Part shown: positions 1 to 9,449 of the stretch, one piece after another
Layout: each line of letters begins with the position of its first letter
Numbering within the stretch: position 1 is the first letter of the stretch
Source: Pseudomonas sp. UBA6562
Lineage (GTDB): Bacteria; Pseudomonadota; Gammaproteobacteria; Pseudomonadales; Pseudomonadaceae
Assembly: GCF_002434265.1 (NCBI RefSeq)
Contig: NZ_DJJS01000002.1
Coordinates: 118,216-182,215, forward strand
DNA length: 64,000 nucleotides
Direction of reading: 5' to 3'
Program-made: the position numbers and the translations under genes
The notes under the pieces: model-generated
Seen by the model: only the letters and a program-made list of their open reading frames with translations
Databases searched by the model: none
Told to the model about the DNA's origin: nothing

Positions 1-90
1 GTACTGGCAGAAAGCGGTTTGAACATCATTGCTGCAACCAGCCTGACCGACGCTGCTCAACAAGTTGTCAAAGCTGCGGAGGGCAAGTAA
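1..90 (+). CDS. sucC: Succinyl-CoA ligase beta subunit, C-terminal end (partial)
   Basis: Only the last 29 codons are present; the rest lies left of the window. The reading frame ends in a TAA whose last base is the first base of the sucD ATG (TAATG), the tight coupling usual for sucCD. Together the two subunits make succinyl-CoA synthetase of the TCA cycle (succinyl-CoA + NDP + Pi to succinate + NTP + CoA). The identity rests on the position directly before sucD and on the family-like Ala-rich C-terminal helix. Confidence 0.9.
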   Translation, partial: VLAESGLNIIAATSLTDAAQQVVKAAEGK

Positions 91-974
91 TGAGCGTCCT
101 GATCAATAAAGACACCAAAGTCATCTGCCAGGGCTTCACCGGCTCGCAGGGTACCTTCCACTCCGAGCAAGCCATCGCCTACGGCACCAAGATGGTTGGC
201 GGCGTGACCCCAGGCAAAGGCGGCACCACCCACCTGGGCCTGCCGGTGTTCAACACCGTCAAGGAAGCCGTCGAGACCACCGGCGCCGACGCTTCGGTGA
301 TCTACGTCCCGGCTCCGTTCTGCAAGGACTCGATCCTGGAAGCGGCCTTCGCCGGCATCAAGCTGATCGTCTGCATCACCGAAGGCATCCCGACCCTCGA
401 CATGCTGGACGCCAAGGTCAAGTGCGACGAGCTGGGCGTGACCCTGATCGGCCCTAACTGCCCAGGCGTCATCACGCCAGGCGAGTGCAAGATCGGCATC
501 ATGCCCGGTCACATCCACTTGCCAGGCAAGGTCGGTATCGTGTCGCGTTCCGGCACCCTGACCTACGAAGCGGTCAAGCAGACCACCGACGCCGGTTTCG
601 GCCAGTCGACCTGCGTGGGCATCGGTGGCGACCCGATCCCAGGTTCGAACTTCATCGACATCCTCAAGCTGTTCCAGGAAGACCCGCAGACCGAAGCGAT
701 CGTCATGATCGGCGAGATCGGCGGTTCGGCTGAAGAAGAGGCGGCTGCCTACATCAAGGCCAACGTCACCAAACCAGTCGTTTCCTACATCGCCGGCGTT
801 ACCGCGCCTGCGGGCAAGCGCATGGGCCATGCTGGCGCCATCATCTCCGGCGGCAAAGGCACTGCGGACGAGAAGTTCGCCGCCCTGCAAGACGCCGGTG
901 TGAAGACCGTGCGTTCGCTGGCCGACATCGGCAAGGCCTTGGCCGAGCTGACCGGTTGGGAAGTGAAGCGCTAA
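90..974 (+). CDS. sucD: Succinyl-CoA ligase (ADP-forming) alpha subunit
   Basis: The 294-residue protein has the usual family length. It carries the N-terminal CoA-binding fold ([15 protein letters not shown], residues 15-29), the P-loop-like [10 protein letters not shown] at 151-160 and the active-site histidine in RMGHAGA (His247), which is phosphorylated during the reaction. It forms the alpha half of the cytoplasmic TCA-cycle enzyme with SucC. The ATG overlaps the sucC stop by one base, so translation is coupled. A strong hairpin terminator follows within 25 bases, so sucD ends its operon. Confidence 0.98.
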   Translation: MSVLINKDTKVICQGFTGSQGTFHSEQAIAYGTKMVGGVTPGKGGTTHLGLPVFNTVKEAVETTGADASVIYVPAPFCKDSILEAAFAGIKLIVCITEGIPTLDMLDAKVKCDELGVTLIGPNCPGVITPGECKIGIMPGHIHLPGKVGIVSRSGTLTYEAVKQTTDAGFGQSTCVGIGGDPIPGSNFIDILKLFQEDPQTEAIVMIGEIGGSAEEEAAAYIKANVTKPVVSYIAGVTAPAGKRMGHAGAIISGGKGTADEKFAALQDAGVKTVRSLADIGKALAELTGWEVKR

Positions 975-1334
975 TACGCTGACGCCCCCACGCGGCACAG
1001 AAACCACCTTCGGGTGGTTTTTGTGTTTTCAGGGACCATACAGCCAGCCGATCGAAAGCATAGGAATTTTCGTACAGACGTTGCGCCATTCGGCGAGTAA
1101 CTTTCCTACACGTCTGGTCGTTTAGACGACAAGAACAGTCGCCTATCGGACAGGGTGGCGGGGCGCCGTGTGTTTTCCCGGCAAATTGGGTAACCTACGC
1201 GCCATTTTGTGCCCGATCCCCAAAAGGGACCGACACGCTAAACGGGTCTGGCTCATCACGCCGGGCAGCATTTCCCTCATCCCTAGGGCAATCCCTTCTC
1301 GACTCCCGATTTCAGCAGTGTGGTACTTCCCTAA
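975..1334. other. Intergenic region between sucD and the braB-type carrier gene
   Basis: This 360-base gap holds the sucD terminator and then about 300 bases with no convincing gene. Two short mutually exclusive hairpins can form at 1111-1130: CGTCT/AGACG (1111-1115 with 1124-1128), or GTCGT-TTAG-ACGAC (1117-1130). A TTTCCTACA element lies at 1102-1110. The promoter for the downstream transporter must be here, but I could not assign a clear -35/-10 pair. A regulatory leader is possible but unproven. Confidence 0.4.
996..1030 (+). terminator. Rho-independent terminator after sucD
   Basis: A 13-bp stem (one G-T pair) with a TTCG tetraloop at 1009-1012 has arms at 996-1008 and 1013-1025. A T-rich tail (TTTTC) follows. 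It sits 22 bases after the sucD stop. Confidence 0.9.
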
Positions 1335-2648
1335 ATGAAAGTGTTAAAAGGCCAGGACATCCTGGCGCTTGGCTTCATGACGTTCGCCCTGTTCGTAGGC
1401 GCCGGCAACATCATCTTCCCGCCCATCGTCGGTTTGCAGGCTGGCCCCAACGTGTGGATGGCCGCCTTGGGCTTTCTGGTCACGGCCGTGGGCCTGCCGG
1501 TCATCACCGTGGTCGCGCTGGCCAAGGTCGGTGGCGGCATGGACGCGCTGAGCAGCCCGATCGGCAAGTTCTTCGGCGGCCTGCTGGCGGCGGTGTGCTA
1601 CCTGTCGGTCGGCCCGCTGTTCGCCACCCCGCGCACCGCCACCGTCTCGTTCGAGGTGGGTGTGGCGCCGCTGACGGGTGAAAGCCCACTGGCGTTGTTC
1701 ATCTACAGCCTGGTGTATTTCCTGATCGTGCTGGCCGTGTCGATGTATCCCGGCAAGCTGCTCGATACCGTGGGCCGCTTCCTGGCGCCGCTGAAGATCA
1801 TCGCCCTGGCCGCGCTCGGCATCGCCGCCTTCGCATTGCCGGCAGGCGACATCGGTGAAGCGCAGCAGGCCTACGTGGCTTCGCCGTTCTCCCAGGGCTT
1901 CATCAGCGGTTATCTGACCATGGATACCCTGGGTGCGTTGGTGTTCGGCATCGTCATCGTCAATGCCATCCGCTCGCGTGGCGTCGAATCGCCCAAGCTG
2001 ATCACCCGCTACGCCATCATCGCCGGCCTGATCGCCGGTGTCGGCCTGGCACTGGTGTACGTCAGCCTGTTCCGCCTGGGTGCCGGCAGCCACGACATCG
2101 CCATGGGAGCCAGCAACGGTGCCGCGGTACTGCACGCTTACGTGCAGCACACCTTCGGTTCGCTGGGCAGCGGCTTCCTGGCGGTGCTGATCGCCTTGGC
2201 CTGTCTGGTCACGGCCGTCGGCCTGACCTGCGCCTGCGCCGAGTACTTCAGTCAGATCCTGCCGGTGTCCTACCGTGCGCTGGTGGTGATTCTGGCCGGC
2301 TTTTCGCTGCTGGTGTCGAACCTGGGCCTGACCAAGCTGATCATGTTCTCCATTCCCGTGCTGACGGCGATCTATCCGCCCTGCATCGTGATGGTGGCCT
2401 TGAGCTTCGTCAAAGGCCTGTTCAATGCCCCAGCACGCGTCCTGGGCCCAGTGATGCTGGTGTCGCTGATATTCGGCGTCATCGACGCCATCAAAGGCAG
2501 CAGCCTGGCGCATTACCTGCCGGACCTGGTCGCCAATCTGCCGCTTAGCGAGCAGGGCCTGGCCTGGCTGGTGCCGTCGCTGGCCGCGCTGGTAGTGTGT
2601 TTCGCCGTGGACCGCATGCTCGGTCAGTCGCAAGAAGCGCTGGCCTGA
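1335..2648 (+). CDS. brnQ: Branched-chain amino acid:cation symporter (BrnQ/BraB family)
   Basis: This 437-residue, very hydrophobic protein has about twelve membrane segments and the family N-terminus ([20 protein letters not shown]). The BrnQ/BraB family imports leucine, isoleucine and valine with a sodium ion or proton across the inner membrane. In P. aeruginosa the gene next to sucD is braB, so this is probably the BraB orthologue. The ATG at 1335 is kept because the conserved N-terminus starts there; the Shine-Dalgarno sequence is weak. A terminator follows 48 bases after the stop, so the gene is probably monocistronic. Confidence 0.93.
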   Translation: MKVLKGQDILALGFMTFALFVGAGNIIFPPIVGLQAGPNVWMAALGFLVTAVGLPVITVVALAKVGGGMDALSSPIGKFFGGLLAAVCYLSVGPLFATPRTATVSFEVGVAPLTGESPLALFIYSLVYFLIVLAVSMYPGKLLDTVGRFLAPLKIIALAALGIAAFALPAGDIGEAQQAYVASPFSQGFISGYLTMDTLGALVFGIVIVNAIRSRGVESPKLITRYAIIAGLIAGVGLALVYVSLFRLGAGSHDIAMGASNGAAVLHAYVQHTFGSLGSGFLAVLIALACLVTAVGLTCACAEYFSQILPVSYRALVVILAGFSLLVSNLGLTKLIMFSIPVLTAIYPPCIVMVALSFVKGLFNAPARVLGPVMLVSLIFGVIDAIKGSSLAHYLPDLVANLPLSEQGLAWLVPSLAALVVCFAVDRMLGQSQEALA

Positions 2649-2696
2649 CGCTTCGCGGCAGGCCGGGTTGGATAACCGGAGGCCTGAGTCGCAAGA

Positions 2697-2726
2697 AACC
2701 CCGCAGTGAGCTGCGGGGTTTTTTTA
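2697..2726 (+). terminator. Rho-independent terminator after brnQ
   Basis: A perfect 10-bp stem (AACCCCGCAG, TGAG loop, CTGCGGGGTT) is followed by six T residues. Confidence 0.92.
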
Positions 2727-2813
2727 TCTGCGCGAAAAAGGCGTGCCTTTTCACCGCACCGAACGTCGAACATCGGTCTATACCTGTGCATCGTTCAGCG
2801 TTCGAGGCCGCCC

Positions 2814-3578
2814 ATGATCTTCATCGAAAACAACCTCAACCACTTGCTGGCTGTCTGCTGGTTCGCCCTGGCTTGGGGCGGCTACACCCGCTATGCCCTC
2901 TGGAAAGCCCGGGACACCGCGTGTCTGGCCAGCGTGTTGCACCTGTACCGTGAAGACTGGATGCGACGCATGCTGATGCGCGACAACCGCATCGCCGATG
3001 CCAGCGTGATCGGCAATCTGGAACGCAATGCCTCGTTCTTCGCCTCCAGCACCCTGATCATCCTGGCCGGCATCCTCACCGTGCTCGGCGCTTCGGACCG
3101 CGCCCTGTCGCTGTTGGCCGATCTGCCCTTGGTGCAGCCAGCTTCCCAAGGCATCTCGGAGCTCAAGCTGCTGTGCCTGGCGATGGTCTTCGTCTATGCC
3201 TTCTTCACCTTCAGCTGGTGCATGCGCCAGTACAATTTCGCGGCAGTCGTGGTCGGTTCGGCGCCGATGATCGGCGAACGGCAGGTCAGCGAGCAGCAGC
3301 GCAACGCTTTTGCGGCAAGGGCAGCGCGTGTGTTGTCGTTGGCGGCCAACCAGTTCAACCTGGGATTGCGCGCCTACTACTTCGGAATGGCCCTGTTGAC
3401 CTGGTTCATCAGCCCCTGGATGTTCATGCTGACCACCGTCGGTGTCGTGCTGATTCTCTATCGGCGCGAATTCCATTCGGATGTACTCGAAGTGATGGTG
3501 TTCACTGCCACCGAAAGTGCGCCGAATGAAGCGGCCAAAGACGCCGTGCCCGGTCAATCGCAAACGCAATCGGTTTAA
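2814..3578 (+). CDS. DUF599 family membrane protein
   Basis: The 254-residue protein has an N-terminal membrane helix (LLAVCWFALAWGGYTRYAL) and three further hydrophobic stretches near residues 80-105, 120-140 and 190-225. This fits the DUF599 family of bacterial and plant membrane proteins of unknown function. The frame stays open upstream to a GTG inside the brnQ terminator. The ATG at 2814 is chosen because it lies beyond that terminator and begins the conserved sequence. No partner gene suggests a role. A bidirectional terminator follows. Confidence 0.8.
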   Translation: MIFIENNLNHLLAVCWFALAWGGYTRYALWKARDTACLASVLHLYREDWMRRMLMRDNRIADASVIGNLERNASFFASSTLIILAGILTVLGASDRALSLLADLPLVQPASQGISELKLLCLAMVFVYAFFTFSWCMRQYNFAAVVVGSAPMIGERQVSEQQRNAFAARAARVLSLAANQFNLGLRAYYFGMALLTWFISPWMFMLTTVGVVLILYRREFHSDVLEVMVFTATESAPNEAAKDAVPGQSQTQSV

Positions 3579-3586
3579 TCGGCGCA

Positions 3587-3616
3587 TAAAAAAACCCGGC
3601 ATCGCCGGGTTTTTTA
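3587..3616. terminator. Bidirectional terminator between the DUF599 gene and the convergent lipoprotein gene
   Basis: The stem CCCGGC-ATC-GCCGGG (3595-3609) is flanked by A7 on the left and T6 on the right, so it can end transcription from either side. It sits between the two convergent stop codons at 3578 and 3631. Confidence 0.9.
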
Positions 3617-3630
3617 TTACCGCCAGGCAA

Positions 3631-3921
3631 TTACTGCTTGGCAGGCTCTGCAGGAACGGTGGTGTTCGGTGCAGTGGTAGCTGGCGTGGCGTCGTCGCGC
3701 GCTTCTTCAGCGGCTTTCTGCTGGGCTTCGGCCTGGTCGGCAGCAGCTTTGGCTTTCTCTTCGTTCGCTTCGTTGACCTTGTCCTGAGCGTCGTTCATTT
3801 TTTCCTGAGCGTTCTGGGAATGCTCCTGTGCGTCCTGGGCTTTGTCTTCGCTGGCTTTATCGCAAGCGGCCAAGCCCAGGGTAGCGGCCAACATCAGAGC
3901 AAAAGCAAAAGGTTTACGCAT
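3631..3921 (-). CDS. Small Ala/Lys/Glu-rich coiled-coil lipoprotein
   Basis: The 96-residue protein has a type II signal peptide with lipobox LAAC (Cys20). The next 60 residues are rich in Ala, Glu, Gln, Lys and Asp and look like one long coiled coil. A Pro/Thr-rich tail follows. The start is the ATG at 3921, with GGAG about nine bases upstream; the open frame continues further upstream but gives no lipobox-compatible start. The mature N-terminus is Cys-Asp-Lys, and Asp at +2 favours inner-membrane retention in E. coli; whether this holds in Pseudomonas is uncertain. Function unknown. It is divergent from htpG. Confidence 0.8.
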   Translation of the reverse strand: MRKPFAFALMLAATLGLAACDKASEDKAQDAQEHSQNAQEKMNDAQDKVNEANEEKAKAAADQAEAQQKAAEEARDDATPATTAPNTTVPAEPAKQ

Positions 3922-4171
3922 GATTGTGTATCTCCGTGGGTGAATAACTGACTTGTTGCTTCGAGTTGTGCCCTGCGAAAGAAGTTCCAAGTCCATTTCA
4001 GATAAACAGCGGGTTGTCGTGAAAGCACACATACAGGCCTTGTTGCTTCGGCGTGTGTGGCTGAAGGTGCGTTTTATTACTACCTCGGCAAAGGCTCGCA
4101 CTTGTAAGTGCACGCGCACGCCGCGCATGCGCATGCTTCGGCAGATTCTAGAGCGGTTGTAAATCTCGCCC

Positions 4172-4199
4172 CTTGAAATGCCTGAGCCAGCCCCCATCT
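4172..4199 (+). promoter_or_regulatory. Heat-shock (sigma-32) promoter of htpG
   Basis: CTTGAAA at 4172-4178 and CCCCATCT at 4192-4199 are separated by 13 bases. Both hexamer regions match the E. coli sigma-32 (RpoH) consensus (CTTGAAA and CCCCATNT, spacing 11-16) essentially perfectly. Transcription would start near 4206, about 70 bases before the htpG ATG. It lies in the 353-base gap between the lipoprotein gene and htpG; the rest of that gap (3922-4171) shows no gene. Confidence 0.88.
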
Positions 4200-4274
4200 G
4201 TTGGACATCCCGCCCTGAAAGCAGGCCTTGGCCGTCACGGCGACCTCCGCCAACCAATTGGAGTTTTGAAGACC

Positions 4275-6182
4275 ATGAGTGTGGATACTCAAAAGGAAAC
4301 CCTGGGCTTCCAGACCGAAGTGAAGCAACTGCTGCACCTGATGATTCATTCCTTGTATTCGAACAAGGAAATCTTCCTGCGTGAGCTGATCTCCAACGCC
4401 TCCGACGCCGCCGACAAGCTGCGTTTCGAAGCCCTGGCCAAGCCCGAGCTGCTCGAAGGCGACTCGGAACTCAAGATCCGCGTCAGCTTCGACAAAGCGG
4501 CCAATACCGTGACCCTGGAAGACAACGGCATCGGCATGAGCCGCCAGGACGTCATCACCCACCTGGGTACCATCGCCAAGTCCGGCACTGCCGACTTCAT
4601 GAAGAACCTCACCGGCGACCAGAAGAAGGACTCGCACCTGATCGGTCAGTTCGGCGTGGGCTTCTACTCGGCCTTCATCGTCGCCGACAAGGTCGACGTG
4701 TTCAGCCGTCGCGCCGGCCAGCCGGCCGCCGAGGGTGTGCACTGGTCGTCCAAGGGCGAGGGTGACTTCGAGGTCGAGACCATCGACAAGCCCGAGCGCG
4801 GTACCCGCATCGTGCTGCACCTCAAAGCCGGTGAAGACGAGTTCGCCGACGGCTGGCGCCTGCGCAACGTGATCAAGAAGTACTCCGATCACATCGCCTT
4901 GCCGATCGAGCTGCCCAAAGAGCAGGCCGAAGCGGCCGAGGGCGAAGAGGCGCCTGCGCAGGAGTGGGAAACGGTCAACCGCGCCAGCGCCCTGTGGACG
5001 CGTTCGCGTTCCGAGGTCAAGGACGAGGAGTACCAAGAGTTCTACAAGCACATCGGCCACGACTTCGAAAACCCGCTGACCTGGAGCCACAACAAGGTCG
5101 AGGGCAAGCTTGAGTACAACTCGCTGCTGTACGTGCCGGCCCGTGCGCCGTTCGACCTGTACCAGCGCGAAGCGCCACGCGGCTTGAAGCTGTACGTGCA
5201 ACGCGTGTTCATCATGGACCAGGCCGAGTCGTTCCTGCCGCTGTACCTGCGCTTCATCAAAGGTGTGGTCGACTCCAACGACCTGTCGCTGAACGTGTCG
5301 CGGGAAATCCTGCAGAAAGACCCGATCATCGACTCCATGAAAACCGCGTTGACCAAGCGCGTGCTGGACATGCTGGAGAAGTTGGCCAAGAACGAGCCCG
5401 AGCAATACAAAGGCTTCTGGAAAAACTTCGGCCAGGTGCTGAAAGAAGGTCCGGCCGAAGACTTCGCCAACAAGGAAAAGATCGCCGGCCTGCTGCGCTT
5501 CGCCTCCACCCAGGGCGAGAACGGCGAGCAGGACGTATCGCTGGCCGACTACCTGGCACGCGCAAAGGACGGCCAGGACAAGGTCTACTACCTCACCGGC
5601 GAGTCCTACGCGCAGGTCAAGAACAGCCCGCACCTGGAAGTCTTCCGCAAGAAAGGCATCGAAGTGCTGCTGCTGACCGACCGCATCGACGAGTGGCTGA
5701 TGAGCTACCTCACCGAGTTCGACGGCAAGCAGTTCGTCGATGTCGCGCGCGGCGATCTGGACTTGGGCGCCTTGGATTCCGAGGAAGACAAGAAAGCCCA
5801 GGAAGAAGTCGCCAAGGATAAGGAAGGCTTGGTCGAGCGTTTGAAAACCGCACTGGGCGACAGCGTCGCCGAAGTGCGTGTGTCGCACCGTTTGACCGAT
5901 TCTCCGGCGATTCTGGCCATCGGCGAGCAGGACTTGGGGTTGCAAATGCGTCAGATCCTGGAGGCGAGCGGGCAGAAGGTGCCGGACTCCAAGCCGATCT
6001 TCGAATTCAACCCGAGCCATCCGTTGATCGAAAAGCTCGACCATGAGCAGAGCGAAGACCGCTTCGCCGAACTGTCGCATATCCTCTTCGACCAGGCTGC
6101 CCTGGCCGCGGGCGACAGTTTGAAAGACCCGGCGGCCTATGTGCGCCGTCTGAACAAGCTGCTGGTCGAGCTGTCTGCTTGA
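4275..6182 (+). CDS. htpG: Molecular chaperone HtpG (Hsp90 family)
   Basis: The 635-residue protein has the full bacterial Hsp90 layout: an N-terminal GHKL ATPase domain ([14 protein letters not shown], then DNGIGM and [11 protein letters not shown]), a middle domain and a C-terminal dimerisation domain. There is no eukaryotic MEEVD tail, as expected for bacteria. It is a cytoplasmic ATP-dependent chaperone that works with DnaK. The start at 4275 begins the conserved [13 protein letters not shown] and has GGAG at 4259-4262. Upstream in-frame starts near 4173 lie inside the sigma-32 promoter and are excluded. A terminator follows at once. Confidence 0.97.
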   Translation: MSVDTQKETLGFQTEVKQLLHLMIHSLYSNKEIFLRELISNASDAADKLRFEALAKPELLEGDSELKIRVSFDKAANTVTLEDNGIGMSRQDVITHLGTIAKSGTADFMKNLTGDQKKDSHLIGQFGVGFYSAFIVADKVDVFSRRAGQPAAEGVHWSSKGEGDFEVETIDKPERGTRIVLHLKAGEDEFADGWRLRNVIKKYSDHIALPIELPKEQAEAAEGEEAPAQEWETVNRASALWTRSRSEVKDEEYQEFYKHIGHDFENPLTWSHNKVEGKLEYNSLLYVPARAPFDLYQREAPRGLKLYVQRVFIMDQAESFLPLYLRFIKGVVDSNDLSLNVSREILQKDPIIDSMKTALTKRVLDMLEKLAKNEPEQYKGFWKNFGQVLKEGPAEDFANKEKIAGLLRFASTQGENGEQDVSLADYLARAKDGQDKVYYLTGESYAQVKNSPHLEVFRKKGIEVLLLTDRIDEWLMSYLTEFDGKQFVDVARGDLDLGALDSEEDKKAQEEVAKDKEGLVERLKTALGDSVAEVRVSHRLTDSPAILAIGEQDLGLQMRQILEASGQKVPDSKPIFEFNPSHPLIEKLDHEQSEDRFAELSHILFDQAALAAGDSLKDPAAYVRRLNKLLVELSA

Positions 6183-6199
6183 GTTGATGCGTCTGTACG

Positions 6200-6225
6200 A
6201 AAGCCCGCTTCGGCGGGCTTTTTTC
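6200..6225 (+). terminator. Rho-independent terminator after htpG
   Basis: An 8-bp stem AAGCCCGC/GCGGGCTT with a TTCG loop is followed by TTTT, 20 bases after the htpG stop. Confidence 0.9.
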
Positions 6226-6280
6226 ATGGGGCCGGCGCACGCTGCGTGGCGGCCGCGACGTGAAAACACAGGAGAAGTAC

Positions 6281-7006
6281 ATGAGCAAGGTCATCACCGA
6301 ATCACTGACCTACCGTTGTTCCGGCCAGACCTTCGAAAGCCGTCTGGTCTATGCCCAGGACGGCCTGCCACGGCCGGCGCTGATCATGGCGCCGAACTGG
6401 ATGGGCGTTACCCCGGGTGCCGAGCGCATCGCCCAGGAAGTCGCCAGCCGCGGCTACGTGGTGTTGCTGGTAGACCTCTATGGGCAAACGCTGCGCCCGA
6501 GCAACGCCGACGAAGCGCTGGCAGCCATGATGCCCCTCAAGGAAGACCGCAATGAGCTGCGCAAGCGCATGAACGAAGCGCTCGCGCAGTTGCTGGGCCA
6601 GTCCCGCGTGGTGCTGGCGCCGGGCAAGGTGGCGGCCTTCGGCTTCTGTTTCGGCGGCTGCTGCGCGCTGGAGCAGGCACGCAGCGGGGCGGACCTCAAG
6701 GCGGCGATCTCTTTCCACGGCACACTCGATACCCCTGACCCGGACGACGCCAAACGGATCGAAGGTGCCGTGCTGGTGTTGCACGGTGCCCAGGACCCTC
6801 TGGTGCCCAAAGAGCAGCTGCCGGCGTTCGAGGCGGAAATGTCCGCTGCCGATGTGGACTGGCAGTTGACCAGCTACGGCGGAGCGGTGCACTCGTTCAC
6901 CGACCCCGATGCCAACGTGCCGGGTAAGAACCAGTACAACCGTAAAGTGGCGGAGCGGGCGTTCACCGCCATGTACAACCTACTGGACGAGGTGTTCGCA
7001 CGCTGA
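6281..7006 (+). CDS. Dienelactone hydrolase family protein
   Basis: This 241-residue alpha/beta hydrolase has a cysteine nucleophile in GFCFGG (Cys123), a catalytic Asp in QDPLVP (Asp172) and His in HSFTD (His204): the Cys-Asp-His triad of dienelactone hydrolases. The classic enzymes open dienelactones in chlorocatechol degradation, but no other degradation gene is nearby and the real substrate is unknown. P. aeruginosa has a homologue in the same place after htpG. AGGAG lies seven bases before the ATG at 6281. No signal peptide, so it is probably cytoplasmic. Confidence 0.9.
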   Translation: MSKVITESLTYRCSGQTFESRLVYAQDGLPRPALIMAPNWMGVTPGAERIAQEVASRGYVVLLVDLYGQTLRPSNADEALAAMMPLKEDRNELRKRMNEALAQLLGQSRVVLAPGKVAAFGFCFGGCCALEQARSGADLKAAISFHGTLDTPDPDDAKRIEGAVLVLHGAQDPLVPKEQLPAFEAEMSAADVDWQLTSYGGAVHSFTDPDANVPGKNQYNRKVAERAFTAMYNLLDEVFAR

Positions 7007-7135
7007 TCGGACAACCGTCCGTGCCGAGGCGTCGGCCCGTTATTCCAGGGCTGGCGCACAGGGCAGGGCAGGGCTGAACCCTGGGCTCCAGGCGCGGGTC
7101 TATCGGGCTTCAATTCGATGAAGGAAGCCCCCGCC

Positions 7136-8140
7136 ATGATCGCCAGAGCGCTCGTCGCCGTGATCTGTTCCGGCCTGCTGTCGCAACCCTGCCTGGCGCG
7201 CGAATACCGCTACACCGACGCCCACCTGCATTACGTCGACTTCTTCCAGGAGACTGAAGGCATGCCCGCCTTGCTCAAGGCCATGGACGAGGCGGGCGTC
7301 GATCAGTCGATGATTTCCGGCATTCCGGTGGCCAAGAAATGGCACGAAGACGAACCCAAACGGCCTCGCTACTACGCAGGCGACGATGCCAGCGCCTACT
7401 GGTACAGCGCCACCGACGTGTACGTCGCCGCAGCCCTGCAGGCCTTGAACCCGGAACAACGTCAGCGCTTCCATCCGTTTCTCAGCGGCTTCAACCCGGT
7501 CGACAAGAACTCGGCCAAGCACATCGAGCGCATGCTCGACCTGTACCCAGGGCTGTGGCAAGGCATCGGCGAAGTCTTCACCCGCCACGACGACCTCACG
7601 GCTCTGACCAGTGGCGACACGCCCAGGGCCAACAACGAAGCCATGAACCTGATCTACACCTTGGCCGGCAAGCGCGACCTGCCGGTGTTGGTGCACTCCA
7701 ACATCACCTCCAAGCGCGAGCGCAACGCGCTGTACCTGGAGGAGATCGAGCAGCCGCTGCGCGACCATCCGACCACGCGCTTCATCTGGGCCCATGCCGG
7801 CAGCAGCATGGAGATCCATCGCCATCAGACGCAGATGAAATTCCTTCTGCCGACCCTGACGCGGCTGCTGGAAACCTACCCGAACCTGTACGTCGACCTG
7901 TCCTGGAGCGTGCTCGAACCCTATCTGCTGGACGAGCAGGGCAAGCCACGGCAGGGCTGGCTCGATCTGGTCCAGCGCTTCCCGGACCGGTTCATGCTCG
8001 GCTCCGACGTGGTGGGGCGTTTCGACAGCATCGGCGAGCAGATGAAGGGCTTCGATCCGTTTCTCGACGCCTTGCCCGAGACGGTGGCCCATAAGGTGGC
8101 GCGCGACAACTTCCTCGCCTTATTGCCCAAAGGTCGTTGA
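7136..8140 (+). CDS. Exported amidohydrolase-family protein
   Basis: The 334-residue protein has a Sec signal peptide (residues 1-21, ending CLA) and then the TIM-barrel amidohydrolase-2 pattern: an HxH metal motif in DAHLH (His30, His32), a conserved HSN, a WAHAG motif and a late GSD. This family hydrolyses or decarboxylates small substrates at a metal centre; the substrate here cannot be read. The ATG at 7136 is chosen because GAAGGA lies before it; an in-frame ATG at 7118 would add six residues. A shared bidirectional terminator separates it from fabB. Confidence 0.82.
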   Translation: MIARALVAVICSGLLSQPCLAREYRYTDAHLHYVDFFQETEGMPALLKAMDEAGVDQSMISGIPVAKKWHEDEPKRPRYYAGDDASAYWYSATDVYVAAALQALNPEQRQRFHPFLSGFNPVDKNSAKHIERMLDLYPGLWQGIGEVFTRHDDLTALTSGDTPRANNEAMNLIYTLAGKRDLPVLVHSNITSKRERNALYLEEIEQPLRDHPTTRFIWAHAGSSMEIHRHQTQMKFLLPTLTRLLETYPNLYVDLSWSVLEPYLLDEQGKPRQGWLDLVQRFPDRFMLGSDVVGRFDSIGEQMKGFDPFLDALPETVAHKVARDNFLALLPKGR

Positions 8141-8169
8141 CGCCCAGCCATCAGGCCAACCGCAGAAAC

Positions 8170-8200
8170 GAAAACGCCCCGAACCAGTCGGGGCGTTTTC
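8170..8200. terminator. Bidirectional terminator between the amidohydrolase gene and fabB
   Basis: A perfect 13-bp stem (8170-8182 with 8188-8200) with a five-base loop has AAAA on one arm and TTTT on the other. It lies between convergent stop codons. Confidence 0.92.
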
Positions 8201-8217
8201 AGTTGCTGCCTACAGTG

Positions 8218-9438
8218 TCACTTGCCCTGCCAGCGCTTGAGCACCAGGGTGGCGTTGGTGCCACCGAAGCCGAAGCTGTTGCTCATCACGGTGTCGATCT
8301 TGGCGTTTTCGACGGTAGTGCGCTGGATCGGCAGGTCGGCGACCGCTGGGTCCAGTTCGTCGATGTTGGCCGAACCGGCGATGAAGTTGTTTTCCATCAT
8401 CAGCAGGCAGTAGATCGCCTCGTGCACACCTGCGGCGCCCAGCGAGTGACCGGACAGGCTCTTGGTGGAGCTGATGGCCGGTGCCTTGTCGCCGAACACT
8501 TCACGTACGCCCTTCATCTCGGCGACGTCGCCGACCGGAGTGGAGGTGCCGTGGGTGTTGAGGTAGTCGATCGGCGTGTCGACGGTGGACAGCGCCTGCT
8601 GCATGCAGCGGATGGCGCCTTCGCCGCTTGGCGCGACCATGTCGTAGCCATCGGAGGTAGCGCCGTAGCCGATGATTTCGGCGTAGATCTTGGCGCCGCG
8701 GGCCAGGGCGTGTTCGAGTTCCTCGACCACCACCATGCCGCCGCCGCCGGCGATGACGAAGCCGTCACGGTCGGCGTCGTAAGCGCGCGAGGCCGACTCC
8801 GGCGTCTCGTTGCGCTTGGTCGACAGCGCACCCATGGCGTCGAACAGGAACGATTGGCTCCAGTGCTCTTCTTCGCCGCCGCCGGCGAAGACGATGTCCT
8901 GCTTGCCCCACTGGATCTGCTCCAGCGCGGTGCCGATGCAGTGTGCGCTGGTCGCGCAGGCCGAGGAGATCGAGTAGTTGATGCCCTTGATCTTGAACGG
9001 CGTGGCCAGGCAGGCCGAAACGGTGCTGCCCATGGTGCGGGTGACGCGGTACGGGCCGACGCGCTTGACGCCTTTTTCGCGCAGGGTATCCAGCGCTTCC
9101 ATCTGGTTCAGCGTGGACGCGCCACCGGAACCGGCGACCAGGCCGGTACGCGGGTTGGAGACCTGCTCTTCGGTCAGGCCGGCATCCTTGATGGCGTCCT
9201 GCATGGCCAGGTAGGCGTAGGCGGCGGCATGACCGACGAAGCGGAACACCTTGCGGTCGATCAGTTCTTCGAGGTTGAGGTCGATGGAGCCGGACACCTG
9301 GCTGCGCAGGCCTTGTTCCTTGTATTCCGGATTGTAACGGATACCTGGACGGCTGTTGCGCAGGCTTTCGGTGACAGTAGCTTTGTCATTGCCCAGGCAC
9401 GAAACGATGCCCAAACCAGTAATAACGACGCGGCGCAT
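8218..9438 (-). CDS. fabB: 3-oxoacyl-ACP synthase I
   Basis: The 406-residue protein is a KAS I condensing enzyme. The catalytic Cys161 is in SSACATSAH, His296 is in [11 protein letters not shown], Lys326 is in SSTKS and His331 is in GHSLGAAG. It elongates cis-3-decenoyl-ACP and so commits acyl chains to the unsaturated branch of fatty acid synthesis. The gene follows fabA by 11 bases, and the two form the fabAB operon that sets membrane unsaturation. Confidence 0.97.
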   Translation of the reverse strand: MRRVVITGLGIVSCLGNDKATVTESLRNSRPGIRYNPEYKEQGLRSQVSGSIDLNLEELIDRKVFRFVGHAAAYAYLAMQDAIKDAGLTEEQVSNPRTGLVAGSGGASTLNQMEALDTLREKGVKRVGPYRVTRTMGSTVSACLATPFKIKGINYSISSACATSAHCIGTALEQIQWGKQDIVFAGGGEEEHWSQSFLFDAMGALSTKRNETPESASRAYDADRDGFVIAGGGGMVVVEELEHALARGAKIYAEIIGYGATSDGYDMVAPSGEGAIRCMQQALSTVDTPIDYLNTHGTSTPVGDVAEMKGVREVFGDKAPAISSTKSLSGHSLGAAGVHEAIYCLLMMENNFIAGSANIDELDPAVADLPIQRTTVENAKIDTVMSNSFGFGGTNATLVLKRWQGK

Positions 9439-9449
9439 GCGAATGACCC

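Noticed and set aside
2706..2813. N-terminal extension of the DUF599 gene from a GTG at 2706
   Set aside because: That GTG lies inside the brnQ terminator hairpin, so the message could not carry it reliably.
4080..6269. A 729-codon minus-strand open frame across htpG
   Set aside because: It is a GC-rich shadow of htpG: antisense to a fully conserved gene, with no family resemblance and repetitive Leu/Gln/Val composition.
6259..6280. Start of the dienelactone hydrolase gene at the GTG at 6260
   Set aside because: The ATG at 6281 has AGGAG at the right distance, and the extra seven residues would include that ribosome site.
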